Source: Nitrospina sp.
GTDB lineage: Bacteria > Nitrospinota > Nitrospinia > Nitrospinales > Nitrospinaceae
NCBI GenBank assembly: GCA_004357365.1
Contig: SMVT01000167.1
Coordinates: 1-13,964 of the forward strand
Length of the DNA: 13,964 nt
Direction of reading: 5' to 3'
The notes below the pieces were generated by a model that was not told where the DNA came from, ran no database searches, and saw nothing but the letters and a program-made list of their open reading frames with translations. The position numbers and the translations under genes were made by a program. Shown here piece after piece: positions 6,773-13,804 of the stretch (position 1 is its first letter; each line of letters starts with the position of its first letter).

Positions 6773-6811
6773 TGCTATAATTCCGGCTCTTTTGAGAGGA
6801 GGGAGGAAGGA
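6773..6811 (+). promoter_or_regulatory. Extended -10 promoter and strong ribosome site for the outer-membrane barrel gene
   Basis: TGCTATAAT at 6773-6781 is a perfect extended -10 (TGnTATAAT). No good -35 is present 17 bp upstream. A purine-rich stretch GAGGAGGGAGGAAGGA ends at 6811, ten bases before the ATG at 6822. Together these choose the start that gives a clean signal peptide rather than the much longer frame opening upstream. Confidence 0.55.
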
Positions 6812-6821
6812 TAACCCGGCT

Positions 6822-7595
6822 ATGATCAAGTCTTTTGGGACGGCGCTGGTGGCGTTGATATTCATTTCCATGCATGCGGAGCAGAGCGCCGCCCAATATG
6901 TGGCTTCCGCCGTCAGCGAGGACCCGCGGACGTGGAGCGGATCGCCTTCGGATGCGCTTTCCGTAGCCCAGGCCTTTCCCGAAGGCGGGGAACCGGCGGT
7001 GGCCGAAGCGGAGCCATTGCCCGATTTTGAAAGCCGCTTTGCTAAGGGCCGGTATGGATTCGGCGTGACGCTGGGTTTCGGGTACAACGACAACCTGGTG
7101 CCCACCAATTCGGCATCCAATTTACTGACGAAACTCCGGTTCGCCTATGTGTTTCCCAATTTCCAGTACAACCTGACCGGCCTCATCGGGAAGTCCTTTT
7201 ACCGCGGCGCCCTGTACTGGATGATCGAGGCGGGGGTGGCCTTCACCGTGAAAGACCCCGAGCGGAACGACCAGACGGTGGATAACGCCCCGACCTACCT
7301 GATCGGCCTAGTGCCTTTGCAGTTGGAATACAAATTTCTCAGTCCCGACAGAGCCTGGGCGCCTTTTCTGTTCGCCGGGGCGGGAGGGAGCTGGAGCGAG
7401 TGGTCCGATTCCACGCAGGAGCTGTCTACCCCGTTCGAATTTGTGTTGCAGGTCGGCGGCGGTCTCGAATATTTCTTTGACTACGGAACCGCTTTGAACT
7501 TCAATTACCGCTTCTGGCACCTGTCCAATTCCAACATCAAAGGTGCCAACATCGGGGTCAACGCCCACATCTTCAGCCTGGGCTATCGTTTTTAG
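6822..7595 (+). CDS. Outer-membrane beta-barrel protein, acyloxyacyl hydrolase/PagL-like
   Basis: The 257-residue precursor has a signal peptide (hydrophobic 8-16, likely cleavage after SAA near residue 24), a disordered acidic/Ala-Pro stretch (about 30-70), then alternating strands ending in a C-terminal Phe (HIFSLGYRF), typical of barrels inserted by BAM. Near the end, YRFWHLSNSNIKGANIGVN contains His233-x-Ser235-Asn236, which matches the catalytic H-x-S-N of PagL, the lipid A 3-O-deacylase. The Glu of the PagL triad is not evident: Asn247 falls at about the expected spacing. The protein is longer than PagL (about 150 mature residues). A PagL-type role in trimming lipid A, or a lipid A-unrelated barrel of the same family, are both possible. 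Its own promoter precedes it, and the lipid-type RND exporter follows 118 bp later. Confidence 0.8.
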   Translation: MIKSFGTALVALIFISMHAEQSAAQYVASAVSEDPRTWSGSPSDALSVAQAFPEGGEPAVAEAEPLPDFESRFAKGRYGFGVTLGFGYNDNLVPTNSASNLLTKLRFAYVFPNFQYNLTGLIGKSFYRGALYWMIEAGVAFTVKDPERNDQTVDNAPTYLIGLVPLQLEYKFLSPDRAWAPFLFAGAGGSWSEWSDSTQELSTPFEFVLQVGGGLEYFFDYGTALNFNYRFWHLSNSNIKGANIGVNAHIFSLGYRF

Positions 7596-7643
7596 CGGAC
7601 CCCGCCTACCTCGGCAAAAATTTTCTGCCGCCTCCGGATCACC

Positions 7644-7652
7644 TGTTATACT
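7644..7652 (+). promoter_or_regulatory. Extended -10 promoter for the RND exporter gene
   Basis: TGTTATACT is an extended -10 with 5 of 6 matches to TATAAT. Transcription would begin near 7659, giving a leader of about 55 nt. A short inverted repeat, CGGCA (7612-7616) and TGCCG (7626-7630), lies just upstream after the barrel gene stop. It has no T-run after it. No convincing -35 is present. Confidence 0.45.
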
Positions 7653-7713
7653 GAGTTTTGCCGGGCCTTCCGAAGCTCCTCGCGGCAACCGGTGATTCAT
7701 CTTTCAGGCGTTT

Positions 7714-10455
7714 ATGGACCCCACGGCTTCCCAAAACAAAACCTCCCCGGCAACGCCGCCCCGGCTGTTGGACCGGGTGTTTACCGCGTTTGGGACGCTG
7801 GCCTATTACCATCCCTGGTGGGTGGTTTCGATTTCCCTGGCTCTGGCGGTTCTCAGTTTGTGGTTCACCGTAACGCACCTCCAGTTCAATACCAGCCGCC
7901 AGGATTTGATCTCCAAGGATATGAAGTTCCATGTGCTGTACCAGCAGTACCGCGAACGCTTCCGGGATTTTGACGGCATGATCGTTGTGGTCGAAGGCGA
8001 AGATCCCGAGTCCATGGGGCGGTTTGCGGATCAGCTGGTGGCCCGGTTGCAGAGCCGGCCCGATTTTTCGTCGGAGATTTATTACAAAATAGATACGGAA
8101 TATTTCAAAAGCAAATCCCTGTTGTTCCTGGAGGTGGACGCGCTTCAGCAATTGGCCGACCAGCTCGTCTCCCACCGGGAATTCCTGGAAGGGGTGAACG
8201 CGTCACCCGGACTCAACACCCTGCTCACCCGCCTCAACCGCGAAATCAGTACGGGCGTGGTCGAGTCCCTGCTCACCGATTTCCTCGGCACCGGGGAAGA
8301 AGAGGCGGCGGACGATCCCGCCGATTTGAGTCTGCTGATCTCCCTGCTCGCGCAAATGACTCGCCACCTCGAAGGCGATGCTCGCTACCGTTCGCCGTGG
8401 GCAACCTTTCTGACAAAGGAGGACCATCCCCTGCAGGAAGCCGGGTACCTGGTCTCCGACGACGAACGCCTGCTGTTCATCCTGCTCGATCCGAAGGAAA
8501 CCGAAGGCGACTTCGCCGGGTCCAGGGATGCCATCGAAGGCATCCGGGCCATCATCAGCGATCTGATTCCCGGTTTCCCGCACATCAAAGTCGGGATGAC
8601 CGGCGGCGAGGTCATTGCCTCGGATGAGATGCACACCACCCATACCGACGTCAAACGAGCTTCCCGATATGCCCTGACCGGCGTGGCCCTGCTGTTCATT
8701 CTGTTTTACCGGCGCGTCACCGAGCCGCTGTTGGCGATGTTCACCCTGATAGTGTCTATCTCCTGGGCGATGGGCTACACCACCCTGGCGGTCGGACATC
8801 TCAATATTCTGTCCGTGGTGTTCACCACCATCCTGATCGGACTGGGCATCGATTTCGGAATCCACATCCTCTGCCGCTACCGGGAGGAGCGGCGCTCGGG
8901 CCAGGGCGCCCAATTGGCCATGCGCCACACCCTGCAACAAACCGGGCAGGGCAACCTGGCAGGAGCCGTCACCACCGCCATCGCGTTCGGTGCCATGGTG
9001 TTCACCGACTTCGTCGGGATCGTCGAGTTGGGGATCATCACCGCCGGCGGCATCGTGCTGTGTTTCATCGGCATGGTGCTCCTGCTGCCGGCTTTGATCA
9101 GCCTGGAGGAGCGCTGGCGGAAACCGGTGTACACCCAGCCGGAGCGGGTGGAGAAACGCGACGCGTTATTTGAAAAACTGTACTCGCATTATTACTTGAT
9201 TATCTTCATTTCGCTGGGACTGCTTCTCTGGTGCGGTTACGTGTCCAAGGATTTGTATTTCGATTACAACCTGCTCAACATGCAGGCCAAGGGGACCGAG
9301 GCGGTACGTTATGAAATGAAGATTATCCAAAACGCCAAACGCGCCTCCTGGAACGCCGCCTTGGTGGCGGATAACCTCGAAGATGCCCGGGACAAGTACC
9401 AGGCACTCAAAGCCATGCCCTCGGTTGGCAAAGTGGAAAGCCTGCTCTCGGCAATACCGGAAAACCAGTCCGCCCGGCTCAGGCAAGTGAAAACCCTTGC
9501 GCCGCTGATCGATCCGCTGGCAGTGGCGCCGGCAGACGAGCCGTTTTCCCTGCAGGCCGTCCGGGCGACGGTGAATAAAATCCGGTTTAAGCTCCGCAAA
9601 AAAGAAAAGGAAGGGGAGCGGGACGACGTGTATGAAGCTTCCCGCCGGGCGAGGCAGTTGGATGAAGTTCTTAAGAACACCGATCCCGCAACCGCTGCGA
9701 ACCGTTTGCAGGGATTTTCACGCACGCTGTTCGCCGACTACCGGAACAAAATCGCCGATCTCAAGCGTTCCGTCCATCCCGCGCCCGTGAAAGTGGAGGA
9801 CCTCCCGAAGGATCTGAGAGACCGCTTCGTCAGCGCCGACGGCAAGTATCTGTTACTGGTGTATCCCGGCATCAACATCTGGGAGCGGGAGGAGATGGAA
9901 AAATTCCTGGGGGAGATGCGGCGGATTGACCCCAACGTCACCGGCAATGCGGTGCATATGTTCGAATCGAGCCGCTTGATGATCGACGCCTACATCCACG
10001 CCGGGTTGTACGCGCTGGCGGCTATTTTTCTATACCTGATGCTGACGCTCCGCAATTTTAAAACCACGGTGCTGGTCCTGCTGCCGACGCTGGCGGGAGC
10101 GGTGCTCACCCTCGGGCTCATGCGGTGGACCGGCATTCAGTTCAACCTGGCCAATCTGGTGATTCTGCCATTGATCCTCGGCATCGGCGTGGTCGATGGC
10201 GTGCACATCCTGCATCGCAACCGCGAGAACCCGGAGGCCGGCAGGAATGTGATCTCGAAAAGCACCGGGCAGGCGGTGGTGCTCACCTCGCTGACCACCA
10301 TGATCGGATTCGGCAGTTTGATGGTGGCCGACCATCAGGGCGTCTACAGCATCGGCCTGGTGCTCACCCTGGGCGTCGGCAGTTGCATGATCATGTCCGT
10401 CACCCTGCTCCCCGCGCTGATCAAACTCTGCTGGGCCCGAGGATGGAAGATTTAA
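7714..10455 (+). CDS. MMPL/RND superfamily exporter, HpnN-like
   Basis: The 913-residue protein has the duplicated plan of RND/MMPL exporters: one helix (about 36-54), a large periplasmic domain, five helices (about 315-460), helix 7 (about 488-508), a second periplasmic domain, and five final helices (about 757-908). Each half carries the conserved Asp in the fourth helix of its bundle: GLGIDFGIHIL with Asp380 and GIGVVDGVHIL with Asp828, the proton-relay position of RND pumps. LLLPALIS and LLPALIKL close the two halves. The layout and the N-terminal LQFNTSRQDLISKD resemble HpnN, which moves hopanoids to the outer membrane, and related lipid transporters. No hopanoid genes are in the window, so the substrate is open. 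The second periplasmic domain has a Lys/Glu-rich segment (about 620-690). The start at 7714 has only a weak AGG ribosome site. Confidence 0.92.
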   Translation: MDPTASQNKTSPATPPRLLDRVFTAFGTLAYYHPWWVVSISLALAVLSLWFTVTHLQFNTSRQDLISKDMKFHVLYQQYRERFRDFDGMIVVVEGEDPESMGRFADQLVARLQSRPDFSSEIYYKIDTEYFKSKSLLFLEVDALQQLADQLVSHREFLEGVNASPGLNTLLTRLNREISTGVVESLLTDFLGTGEEEAADDPADLSLLISLLAQMTRHLEGDARYRSPWATFLTKEDHPLQEAGYLVSDDERLLFILLDPKETEGDFAGSRDAIEGIRAIISDLIPGFPHIKVGMTGGEVIASDEMHTTHTDVKRASRYALTGVALLFILFYRRVTEPLLAMFTLIVSISWAMGYTTLAVGHLNILSVVFTTILIGLGIDFGIHILCRYREERRSGQGAQLAMRHTLQQTGQGNLAGAVTTAIAFGAMVFTDFVGIVELGIITAGGIVLCFIGMVLLLPALISLEERWRKPVYTQPERVEKRDALFEKLYSHYYLIIFISLGLLLWCGYVSKDLYFDYNLLNMQAKGTEAVRYEMKIIQNAKRASWNAALVADNLEDARDKYQALKAMPSVGKVESLLSAIPENQSARLRQVKTLAPLIDPLAVAPADEPFSLQAVRATVNKIRFKLRKKEKEGERDDVYEASRRARQLDEVLKNTDPATAANRLQGFSRTLFADYRNKIADLKRSVHPAPVKVEDLPKDLRDRFVSADGKYLLLVYPGINIWEREEMEKFLGEMRRIDPNVTGNAVHMFESSRLMIDAYIHAGLYALAAIFLYLMLTLRNFKTTVLVLLPTLAGAVLTLGLMRWTGIQFNLANLVILPLILGIGVVDGVHILHRNRENPEAGRNVISKSTGQAVVLTSLTTMIGFGSLMVADHQGVYSIGLVLTLGVGSCMIMSVTLLPALIKLCWARGWKI

Positions 10456-10470
10456 CCAGCGTGACGCTGG
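10456..10470 (+). repeat. Hairpin directly after the RND exporter stop codon
   Basis: CCAGCG (10456-10461), a TGA loop, and CGCTGG (10465-10470) form a perfect 6-bp hairpin that touches the stop codon. No T-run follows, so it is at best a processing or 3'-end protecting structure, not a classical intrinsic terminator. Confidence 0.4.
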
Positions 10471-10556
10471 GCGGCGAATCGCTGCAGATAATTTTAAAAC
10501 CTTGGGATGCGAAAACCACTCATTGATCCTGTCCGAACGCTTCAGCGAAACTTGCT

Positions 10557-10601
10557 CCGGGCTTTGCCCGGTCAGCCAGTTGCCCCTCCTCGCTAGAGGA
10601 G
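10557..10601. repeat. Two further hairpins between convergent genes
   Basis: CCGGGC-TTT-GCCCGG (10557-10571) and CTCCTC-GCTA-GAGGAG (10586-10601) are perfect 6-bp hairpins. The second abuts the stop codon of the minus-strand aldolase gene. With the hairpin at 10456 they fill much of the 146-bp convergent gap and could end transcription in either direction, although T-runs are lacking. Confidence 0.4.
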
Positions 10602-12659
10602 TTACCTTGGGCTGGCGGCGATGTTGCCGCCGTCGACGGTGAACACGCTTCCCGTGGTTTTTTCCGACTGGGCCAGATGCAGAAACGCCTCCGCGACGTC
10701 GGTGTCCAGCACTTCTTTCCCCAACAGATTTTCCCGGAAGTAGGCTTCCGGTTCCAGGCCGCGCGCCTGGGCGCGTTCGGCGATGAACTCGTCGGAGAAC
10801 ATGTCGGTGCGGATGCGGTCGGCGTTGACGGCGTTGGAGCGGATGCCCTCTCGGCCGTAGTCCAGCGCGTATTGTTTGGTGAGCGCCACCACCGCGGCTT
10901 TCGGCAGGGCGTACGGGCCGAAATCCTTGCCGGGGTTGAACGCCGCCTTGGACGCGTTGAACAGCAGCACCCCGCCGTTTTTCTGCTGTAGAAAAATCTG
11001 CACGGCGTGGGACGCTACCGTCTGGTGGGCGAAAAAATTAAGATCGAAACTGCCGCGCAGGGTGGCGTTGTCCACCTCCCCGATTCGACCCTGCACCGCG
11101 TTGCCGGCGTTGGAGATGAGAATGTCCACTCCGCCGTAGGTGCGCACCGCGTGGTCGAACGAGTCCGCCACCGCTTGGTCATCGGTCAAATCCACCGCAC
11201 GCCAGGTGACGCCCGCCTGGCTCGCTTTCTGCAGGGCCGCCGCCGCTCCCTCGAGAGCCTCGCCGTTCAGGTCCACCAGATAAACGTTGGCGCCCTGTTG
11301 GGCGAACAACTGCGCAGTGGCGCGGCCGATGCCCGACGCCGCGCCGGTGATGTAGGCCACCTGCCCCTGAAAAATTGGCGGCTGGGCTTTCCCCAGTTTC
11401 GCCTGCTCCAGCGACCAGTATTCCATGTCGAACAGGTCGGCGTCGCCCAACGGCTGGTAAGTGCCGATGTCGAACGCGCTTTGGATGATTTCGAGGGTGT
11501 GCTCGTAAAGGTCCGCGGATATTTTCGTTTCCTTCACGTGTTTGCCCATGGTCATTAATCCCAGACCCGCGACCAATATCACCCGGGGCAGGCGGTCCAA
11601 CTCCTTCAGGTCGACGCCCTTCTTCGCCTGGTTGGAGACGAAGTATTTGTGATAGGCCTTGTCGTAGCGTTCCAGCGCTGCCGAAAGCTCGGAGCGCAAA
11701 CGCTCGGGATCGTCGAGATGTTTCGGATTCAGCAGGAGAGGTTTCTGTTTGGTGCGGATCACGTGGTCGGGCGTCGCAGTGCCGATCTGCGACCACTTCA
11801 GGCATTCTTTGCTGGAGGCGAACTCGCGCGCTGGCCCGCTTTCGCGGTAATGCGTCACCCACGAAACGCCGGAACGTTCCCGGTACAGGCCGCGCAGGAC
11901 CGGCGCAATGGCTTTTAAAATTTCGGCATCGTTGACCGACCCGGAATCGCCGGCGGGGGTCAGCGGCTGGCGCGGATGGTTCCCGATAAAAGTCTCCGCC
12001 TGGGTGACGGCCTTGATATGGGCGTCGTAACTTTTCTTCGCCGTGTCGCCGAAGGTGAACAGGCCGTGATTGATCAATACCAGTCCCTGAACCCGCGGAT
12101 TTTCTTCGTACGCCTCCGCCGCCGCTTTGGCCAGATCGAACCCCGGCATGATGTACGGCACCACGCCCAGCTCGTCTCCGTAAATTTCCTTGCAGATTTT
12201 TTCCGCGTGGGGCTGGTTGGCGATCACCAGAATGGCGTCGGCGTGCGAATGGTCGACAAATTTTTGTGGCAAAAAGGCGTGCAGGAGCGTTTCGACCGAA
12301 GGATTGGGCGACGACGCGTCCAGCAGGTGTGTGCGCTGGTCGTTGACCATCGCCTCGTCGGACAGGGAGGGGAGGGACCGCAGTTTCCTCAGGTAATCCA
12401 GTTGGACGCCCGGCAGGCCGGGGGGCTCCAACGAGTCCAGGTCCCAGCCGCTGCCCTTGACGTACAGAACCTCGACCTCCTCGCCCAGCCGGTTTTGGGT
12501 GCGTGATTTGACCGAGGTGTTGCCGCCGCCGTGCAGGACCAGCGCGGGATCGGCCCCGATCAGCCGCGACGTGTAGACCCGCAGGGCCACGTCCTCCGAC
12601 ACATCGGCGTATTGCGCAATGGCCGCCTCAGCGTCCCTGTCGTCCCAGCGATTCTCCAT
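10602..12659 (-). CDS. Bifunctional class II aldolase/short-chain dehydrogenase
   Basis: This is a 685-residue fusion of two enzymes. The N-terminal class II aldolase/adducin domain (about 20-240) shows GGGNTSVK at 44-51 and the zinc and catalytic residues Glu123 (SVETLLH), His137 and His139 (DHSHADA), and His198 (INHG). A linker of about 190 residues leads to a complete short-chain dehydrogenase (about 430-685): TGAASGIG at 438-445 for NAD(P), NAG at 517-519, catalytic Ser570, and Tyr583-x3-Lys587 in YALPK. The length and order match the rhamnulose-1-phosphate aldolase/lactaldehyde dehydrogenase fusions (RhaEW-like, also Bacillus YuxG), which split a phosphorylated deoxysugar and oxidise the aldehyde. 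No sugar kinase, isomerase or transporter is nearby, so the substrate is not established. The ATG lacks a clear ribosome site. It stands alone, convergent with the exporter. Confidence 0.93.
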   Translation of the reverse strand: MENRWDDRDAEAAIAQYADVSEDVALRVYTSRLIGADPALVLHGGGNTSVKSRTQNRLGEEVEVLYVKGSGWDLDSLEPPGLPGVQLDYLRKLRSLPSLSDEAMVNDQRTHLLDASSPNPSVETLLHAFLPQKFVDHSHADAILVIANQPHAEKICKEIYGDELGVVPYIMPGFDLAKAAAEAYEENPRVQGLVLINHGLFTFGDTAKKSYDAHIKAVTQAETFIGNHPRQPLTPAGDSGSVNDAEILKAIAPVLRGLYRERSGVSWVTHYRESGPAREFASSKECLKWSQIGTATPDHVIRTKQKPLLLNPKHLDDPERLRSELSAALERYDKAYHKYFVSNQAKKGVDLKELDRLPRVILVAGLGLMTMGKHVKETKISADLYEHTLEIIQSAFDIGTYQPLGDADLFDMEYWSLEQAKLGKAQPPIFQGQVAYITGAASGIGRATAQLFAQQGANVYLVDLNGEALEGAAAALQKASQAGVTWRAVDLTDDQAVADSFDHAVRTYGGVDILISNAGNAVQGRIGEVDNATLRGSFDLNFFAHQTVASHAVQIFLQQKNGGVLLFNASKAAFNPGKDFGPYALPKAAVVALTKQYALDYGREGIRSNAVNADRIRTDMFSDEFIAERAQARGLEPEAYFRENLLGKEVLDTDVAEAFLHLAQSEKTTGSVFTVDGGNIAASPR

Positions 12660-12712
12660 TTAAGAAAAGTAACAAATCCACGCCGGAGAATAAAGCGGAT
12701 AAAATTTTTACT

Positions 12713-12730
12713 CCCCCTTCTTGAAGGGGG
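12713..12730. repeat. Short GC-rich palindrome (CCCCCTTC/GAAGGGGG)
   Basis: CCCCCTTC and GAAGGGGG flank a two-base TT centre. The same CCCCCTT/AAGGGGG core occurs twice at 13683-13734, on the other side of the AT-rich gene. It lies in the region upstream of the aldolase start. I interpret it as a member of a short dispersed palindrome family. Confidence 0.6.
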
Positions 12731-12790
12731 CCGTTGGGAAATCTGTTGTCAGTCAATCTTCCGGACGTTAACCTGATAGTGCCTAGTATC

Positions 12791-12824
12791 GATGGTCGAA
12801 ACCGGCCATCGGGTAGGGTAATAT
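12791..12824 (+). promoter_or_regulatory. Hairpin and possible -10 upstream of the AT-rich gene
   Basis: GATGGTCG (12791-12798) pairs with CGGCCATC (12803-12810) around AAAC, forming an 8-bp stem with one wobble. TAATAT at 12819-12824 could be a -10, but no -35 was found at normal spacing because the hairpin occupies that place. If the -10 is used, the hairpin could be an operator-like site. This is weak evidence. Confidence 0.2.
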
Positions 12825-12874
12825 CTCCGGATATGGAAGTGAGAAAATTACGGTAATAGTGAGGAATTAAAATT

Positions 12875-13492
12875 ATGAGATTGATGATATCAATTGGAAT
12901 AAGCGTTCTGTTTCTCCTGATTCCTTTAGATTGCTTTGCCGAGGAAATGGGAAAGGAAGAACTTCAAAATGGTTTGGGATTTGTAGAAGCTGGGGAATGG
13001 GGCGCGTTTGTGAATAATCCAACCCAAGAAAATTACTTTGCACTGGGGAAGTTATTAGCTAATTGCAAGAAGGACAATTTGCAATGTGAAAATAAACTCA
13101 GGCCGCACTATAGCCGATCCGAGGAATTAATTGAATTGGCATTAAAAGGAAAAAAAAGAGCTATTGATATCACTTTTGCATCCATTAGGTTATTGGACGG
13201 TGGTGAGTTGGGAGATGCAATGCGTGCCCTGGGATCTATTATTGGATCAGACCCAGAATTATTTTTTAGGGAAATAAGAATGCATGGTATTTCATCTAAC
13301 ATAATGGGGAGAATAGTAATAAAGACTCCTTTGGAATTGACTGACCAGTTGGATCTGCAATTAGAGGTATTGCGAAAAAGACTCAAGAGCATATCTTCGC
13401 TACATGTTGAAGACCCTTTCCTGATTCCATATCATAATGAGGTTATAAAAAGCCTACAGGGTGAAATAAATTTTAGAGAGAAGAATCCTTAA
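12875..13492 (+). CDS. Unrecognised secreted protein, AT-rich gene
   Basis: I do not recognise this 205-residue protein. It has a clear signal peptide (MRLMISIGISVLFLLIPLDC, likely cut after CFA near residue 22). The mature part is predicted to be mainly helical, with Cys64 and Cys71 (NCKKDNLQC) that could form a disulfide, and helices such as RSEELIELALKGKKRAIDIT and LTDQLDLQLEVLRKRLKS. A GAGG ribosome site lies ten bases before the ATG. The gene is strikingly AT-rich (many AAA, ATT, TTA, GAA codons) compared with its GC-rich neighbours, which suggests acquisition by transfer. It is bordered on both sides by CCCCCTT-type palindromes. The cysteine at position 20 does not sit in a proper lipobox, so periplasmic export is more likely than lipoprotein anchoring. 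Confidence 0.8.
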   Translation: MRLMISIGISVLFLLIPLDCFAEEMGKEELQNGLGFVEAGEWGAFVNNPTQENYFALGKLLANCKKDNLQCENKLRPHYSRSEELIELALKGKKRAIDITFASIRLLDGGELGDAMRALGSIIGSDPELFFREIRMHGISSNIMGRIVIKTPLELTDQLDLQLEVLRKRLKSISSLHVEDPFLIPYHNEVIKSLQGEINFREKNP

Positions 13493-13670
13493 GCTTTTGA
13501 AAGGAAAAGGAGTCAAGTCTCTTCTTGACACCATTAGGATTTCCTCCCACAAGCTAGCCCACCATAAGCCATGCATTGCTTTCAACGTTACGCCCCTCCC
13601 GGACCTCCTCTGAAAAGTTTTTAAAGATAAGCACTCTCCCACCCCTATTCATTTATAAAGGCAAGAGGAA
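13493..13670. other. Gene-free stretch downstream of the AT-rich gene
   Basis: GTCAAG (13512-13517) and CTTGAC (13524-13529) form a 6-bp hairpin 20 bp after the stop codon, possibly a 3'-end structure, but without a T-run. The rest shows no gene that I can support. A minus-strand open frame crossing it overlaps the end of the secreted-protein gene and has no family resemblance or ribosome site. Confidence 0.4.
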
Positions 13671-13671
13671 G

Positions 13672-13736
13672 AATCCCCCTAGCCCCCTTTACAAGGGGGG
13701 ATCAAAAGCCCCCCAGCCCCCTTCACAAAGGGGGAG
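13672..13736. repeat. Two tandem copies of a CCCCCTT/AAGGGGG palindrome
   Basis: Unit A (from about 13672, core 13683-13699) and unit B (from about 13704, core 13717-13734) each have the plan CCCCC-n-AGCCCCCTT-loop-AAGGGGG and repeat about every 33 bp. Loops are TAC and CACA. The sequence belongs with the palindrome at 12713. Such elements are often dispersed in many copies per genome. Confidence 0.65.
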
Positions 13737-13743
13737 CTATTAA

Positions 13744-13769
13744 TGTCACCCCTCGACAGGCTCAGGGCG
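13744..13769. repeat. Second copy of the GTCACC...TCGACAGGCTCAGGG dispersed repeat
   Basis: TGTCACCCCTCGACAGGCTC followed by AGGG is the same repeat as the arms of the palindrome at 2285-2353 (compare TTCGACAAGCTCTCAGGGTG). Here only one arm is evident, so it is a half copy or a degraded one. Confidence 0.55.
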
Positions 13770-13776
13770 ATAGGAT

Positions 13777-13804
13777 AAAAAATTATCCCCGGCGATTCGC
13801 CGGG
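13777..13804 (-). terminator. Intrinsic terminator on the minus strand
   Basis: On the minus strand CCCGGCG-AAT-CGCCGGG (13788-13804) is a perfect 7-bp GC stem. It is followed after four or five bases by six T residues (13777-13782). This is the normal form of an intrinsic terminator for a transcript entering from the right edge of the window. A second weak palindrome, GGATAA-AAAA-TTATCC (13773-13788), overlaps the T-run. Confidence 0.5.

Noticed and set aside
6579..6821. In-frame upstream extension of the barrel gene
   Set aside because: It would place about 80 basic, low-complexity residues before a clear signal peptide. The extended -10 promoter and ribosome site lie inside the extension and point to the ATG at 6822.
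10125..10526. Plus-strand frame overlapping the end of the RND exporter
   Set aside because: Most of it lies inside the conserved last helices of the exporter in another frame, and the product is rich in His, Arg and Gly with no family resemblance.
11179..11862. Long alternative minus-strand frame within the aldolase-dehydrogenase
   Set aside because: It is a shifted frame of a GC-rich gene whose own frame carries all the aldolase and dehydrogenase motifs.
13454..13642. Minus-strand frame near the end of the AT-rich gene
   Set aside because: It overlaps the secreted-protein gene, has no ribosome site or known motif, and crosses a hairpin.
12713..13736. CRISPR array or insertion sequence suggested by repeated palindromes
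   Set aside because: The repeats are self-complementary, only two are in tandem with no regular spacers, and no transposase or cas gene is present.
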